DNA of 64,000 bases from Gracilimonas sp017641085 (GTDB lineage: Bacteria; Bacteroidota; Rhodothermia; Balneolales; Balneolaceae). Of the stretch, positions 61,605 to 64,000 are shown in pieces (position 1 is the first letter of the stretch; the number at the start of each line of letters is the position of its first letter). The position numbers were made by a program, and so were the translations under genes. The notes under the pieces were generated by a model, which ran no database searches, had not been told where the DNA came from, and worked only from the letters and a program-made list of their open reading frames with translations. Location: assembly GCF_046115515.1 (NCBI RefSeq), contig NZ_CP175953.1; one strand, 5' to 3'.

Positions 61605-62870
61605 TTAGAAAGTTGGATTAAATCGTATCCAGAATGACGTTCTCCCCTCCGAACCAGCTATTGGTTTTGCGACCTCAGCTCTGAACATCCCAAAACCTAA
61701 ACCGATGCCGGCATTATGAGAAAGTTCTGAGAAACTTAGATCAAAATCAGAGAGCGGATTTGTCGTTGCTAAATAACTTTGGTTGAACATGCTCGTGCCT
61801 GAATCCAGGAAAAGCGAGATATAAAATGAACTCAAATCCGGCCACCCATCCCGATAAGATGTACTTTTCCCCAGTTCTACTTCCAGATTACTCAATACCA
61901 TCAGGTTTCCGGTTAACGACTTAAAGCCCAACGCCCGCATACTTCCTATTCCACCAAGAGCAAAGTTTTTGAAATCCGGAGCTTCACCCGTAATACTTCC
62001 GGCCATGAGTCTCCACTTGAACAGCGTGGTGTGGTCTAACCGAAAGTAAGACTTTGCTTCTACCTGGTATTTATTATAGAAGAAATCATTCTCTGTTCCT
62101 CCAAGATCAGCAATTTCAGCCTTAGCTGACACCGTTGACCATACCGAAGAATGTCTATTTACGGTACGTGGATTTATGGTGAGTCCTAAAGTGAGGCTTT
62201 GTTGATTAATTTGCTCAAGGTCACTGTGAATAGCCGGGTTTGGCCGGAAGCTGGAATATTTTGAAATCACAGAAAAATCAGTATTCACTTCCAAAGAGCT
62301 AAACTCATCTACATTATAAGATGCTCCAAATTCTAAAAAACGAACAGGTTTAATAATCGCATAGAATCCGTACCCGTCGGCATTGTAATAATCATGATAG
62401 TCAAAGCCGGTAGCGAATGATGTAAGCGAATTTTCATAGATACCTGTTCGCCAGTAATCTTCTGTAGAAGTAGTATTATGAAGGTCTCCTCCGAAGAGCA
62501 ACCACTTTCTATCTGTACCAATACTCTTCTCAGCGCCAATGGAATACTGCAGCTGATCCTGAGCAACGGAATACCCGATCAACCCGTGAAGGTCAACGTT
62601 CTCGATTCCCAGAAAATTAGCGTTATTCCAATCCATCTTTTCTTCCTGGTATCCAAGAAATAAACCATCTACCCTGTTATGTCGAATCATTCCGGAAACG
62701 GGATAGGCTGAATAGATCGGATTTTTCACTCCAAAATTACTGCCGGAATAAAATTTCTCGTCAATCCCCTCATACAAATCAATACCTTCATAAAAATTGA
62801 CTTCGAGATCCTGTGCTGGCAACCCAAGTGTAACACTCAGTGCAATCAGAAATGCAGTTATTACTCTCAT
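61605..62870 (-). CDS. Outer-membrane beta-barrel protein, surface-antigen (BamA/TamA-barrel)-like
   Basis: A signal peptide (1-19, ending LPAQ) is followed by about 400 residues of alternating strands, suggesting a barrel. The segment FALGGIGSMRALGF near residue 308 resembles the LGG-x-SxRGF loop that plugs BamA/TamA-type barrels, and NLMVLSNLEVEL and the final strand TSFWIRFNPTF fit the family end. No POTRA domains precede the barrel, so it is not BamA itself; single-barrel relatives have phospholipase-like or unknown roles. It appears monocistronic. Confidence 0.7.
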   Translation of the reverse strand: MRVITAFLIALSVTLGLPAQDLEVNFYEGIDLYEGIDEKFYSGSNFGVKNPIYSAYPVSGMIRHNRVDGLFLGYQEEKMDWNNANFLGIENVDLHGLIGYSVAQDQLQYSIGAEKSIGTDRKWLLFGGDLHNTTSTEDYWRTGIYENSLTSFATGFDYHDYYNADGYGFYAIIKPVRFLEFGASYNVDEFSSLEVNTDFSVISKYSSFRPNPAIHSDLEQINQQSLTLGLTINPRTVNRHSSVWSTVSAKAEIADLGGTENDFFYNKYQVEAKSYFRLDHTTLFKWRLMAGSITGEAPDFKNFALGGIGSMRALGFKSLTGNLMVLSNLEVELGKSTSYRDGWPDLSSFYISLFLDSGTSMFNQSYLATTNPLSDFDLSFSELSHNAGIGLGFGMFRAEVAKPIAGSEGRTSFWIRFNPTF

Positions 62871-62951
62871 AGTAATGTACCTCGTATTATGTTTCTCTTA
62901 AACCACTATGAATAATAACGTTAAAAATACTTTAAAAAGGAAGTCCCGGTT

Positions 62952-63497
62952 CTATGACCGAAATACACCGATCAAAAAGGTAATGTGATCATTGAGTTCT
63001 TTGCCGATAAGTTCAGCTCCCTTTCTTATATCTTCGCGTGGCACATTGGCTGCGAACTTGGCATCCTTAAGTTTTTTAGTAACCGATTTCACCTTCATAT
63101 CCTCAAAGCCGTTAGGCCTCATCAATGAAACAGCGTTCATAAAACCGGATAACTCATCGCAGGCAAAAAGATATCGCTCAATCTCACTATTCGGTTCTTT
63201 ACCCGTCCTTTCTGGAGCATGGGCTTTTATAGCTTCAATTACAGATTCAGGATAATCGTGCTCAGGGAGTATCTCGTTTACAGCTTTGTGTGGATGTTCA
63301 TCCGGGTATTTCTCCCAATCCAAATCGTGTAACAAACCCGCAGTCCACCACTCTTCTACCTGTTGTTCCGATTTGTTCAATGCACGTCCATAACCTTCCA
63401 TAGCCCTTGCAACCATCATTGAATGATTCAGCAAACTTTCTCCTTTAATAAATTCCTTTAACAGCTTAACTGAAGCTTCCCTTTTTATTACAGCCAT
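62952..63497 (-). CDS. HD-domain phosphohydrolase-like protein
   Basis: The 181-residue protein has the HD-superfamily metal ligands: His in LLNHSMMVARAM, the HD pair in LLHDLDWEKYPDEHP and an Asp in FACDELSGF. The arrangement matches small HDIG-type hydrolases of nucleotides or signalling molecules; the substrate is unknown. It is divergent from the cytochrome lipoprotein gene, with two AT palindromes in the 112-base spacer. Confidence 0.85.
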   Translation of the reverse strand: MAVIKREASVKLLKEFIKGESLLNHSMMVARAMEGYGRALNKSEQQVEEWWTAGLLHDLDWEKYPDEHPHKAVNEILPEHDYPESVIEAIKAHAPERTGKEPNSEIERYLFACDELSGFMNAVSLMRPNGFEDMKVKSVTKKLKDAKFAANVPREDIRKGAELIGKELNDHITFLIGVFRS

Positions 63498-63566
63498 AAC
63501 ATCTGATCTATATTTATGTTCGTATTAACAGTTGCATTAGTTACCCAAAATCATTTAACATTCAAC

Positions 63567-63597
63567 AGTTATTTTTAAATAACTAAATAATTATTTA
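63567..63597. promoter_or_regulatory. Two adjacent AT-rich palindromes upstream of the cytochrome gene
   Basis: AGTTATTT-TT-AAATAACT is a perfect dyad, immediately followed by the 14-base palindrome TAAATAATTATTTA. They end 12 bases before the cytochrome start codon and could be operator sites or an AT-rich upstream hairpin. Confidence 0.35.
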
Positions 63598-63609
63598 ACC
63601 AAGGCTAAT

Positions 63610-64000
63610 ATGCGCTATTTTTTTTCAACCCTTGTTCTTTTTCTATTATTCTTTAGTGTTGGTTGTATCAGCAACGTGGAAGATATCTCAGAAACTCCTG
63701 ATATCGATCCAAATGATATTAGTTATTCTGCTGATATTCAGCCAATACTTACCTCAAATTGTGGAAGTTGCCACATTAATTCTTCAACAAACGGGGTGAA
63801 TCTCACTTCCTATAATTCTACGATCAATAGCATGGGTTCCGTGGCAGGCGGGCCTATCGTTGTACCCGGTGAGCCGGAAAACAGCCCGTTAGTAGAAAAA
63901 ATTAAGCCGGATCCCTCTTATGGAAGCAGGATGCCTACCACCGGTCAGTATCTCACCACAACAGAAATCGCACAAATTGAAGCCTGGATTGCAGGCGGTG
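63610..64000 (+). CDS. c-type cytochrome lipoprotein (3' end outside window)
   Basis: An ATG opens a frame that runs off the window after 130 residues. A lipoprotein signal ends FFSVGC (cysteine at 19). One haem c site, CGSCH, lies at residues 51-55, with a probable axial Met in GSRMP near 111 and the closing helix EIAQIEAWIAGG. The spacing matches the planctomycete-type cytochrome c domain (ADIQPILTSNCGSCH), which in Bacteroidota often precedes a larger extracytoplasmic enzyme domain or protein. The redox partner is not visible. Confidence 0.88.
   Translation, partial: MRYFFSTLVLFLLFFSVGCISNVEDISETPDIDPNDISYSADIQPILTSNCGSCHINSSTNGVNLTSYNSTINSMGSVAGGPIVVPGEPENSPLVEKIKPDPSYGSRMPTTGQYLTTTEIAQIEAWIAGG

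Overview
The window looks like ordinary chromosome from a marine Balneolota/Rhodothermota-type bacterium (Gracilimonas/Balneola-like), a relative of Bacteroidota. This is inferred from moderate GC content, weak Shine-Dalgarno sites, frequent GTG/TTG starts, secreted proteins ending in a YPNPFNP-type sorting tail, PorV/PorQ-family barrels, a DUF4837 lipoprotein and SurA-like proteins in tandem. No rRNA, tRNA, CRISPR array, insertion sequence or prophage was recognised. Coding density is high, and only one spacer exceeds 300 bases: the trp leader region at 24218-24574.

Layout. 1-1922: thymidine salvage (partial tdk, CNT nucleoside transporter). 1965-9291: an envelope-biogenesis run of three SurA-like foldases overlapping a MoxR ATPase and followed by a large VWA-like membrane protein. 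9288-13310: a periplasmic histidine phosphatase, an uncharacterised lipoprotein/coiled-coil pair, apt, tadA and a small membrane protein. 13507-15013: a BioC-like methyltransferase and a BioG/BioH-like esterase. 15135-24440: a complete minus-strand trp operon in the order trpL-E-S-G-D-C-F-B-A-DUF4837. It has a Trp-Trp-Trp leader peptide and an intrinsic terminator (a classical attenuator), and trpS is inside the operon. 24575-35108: nine tightly coupled plus-strand genes running from a lipoprotein, a secreted propeller and two PorV/PorQ-like barrels into surface-glycan genes (two glycosyltransferases, flippase, deacetylase-like protein, wecB).

35099-39754: phospholipid and envelope genes (pssA, psd, rseP, dxr) with a toxin-antitoxin pair, whose toxin is frameshifted, lying between psd and pssA. 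40020-42425: a secreted PKD-domain protein. 42482-46370: HDAC-like deacylase, pgeF, aroE, an SRPBCC protein and tmk. 46647-50914: metG, bracketed by two copies of a palindromic element of about 152 bp, then a GH13 debranching-type enzyme. 50965-58449: sodium-dependent transporter, efp-accB-accC-gcvH, guaA and an AbgT transporter. 58590-64000: a TPR/periplasmic-binding lipoprotein-activator-like protein, mltG, an outer-membrane barrel, an HD hydrolase and the start of a c-type cytochrome lipoprotein.

The most interesting signals are the trp attenuator with its extra alternative pairing, the repeat families (degenerate CACGGAT palindromes in trp spacers and the paired element around metG), and the nine-gene unit joining PorV-like secretion components to a glycan pathway.
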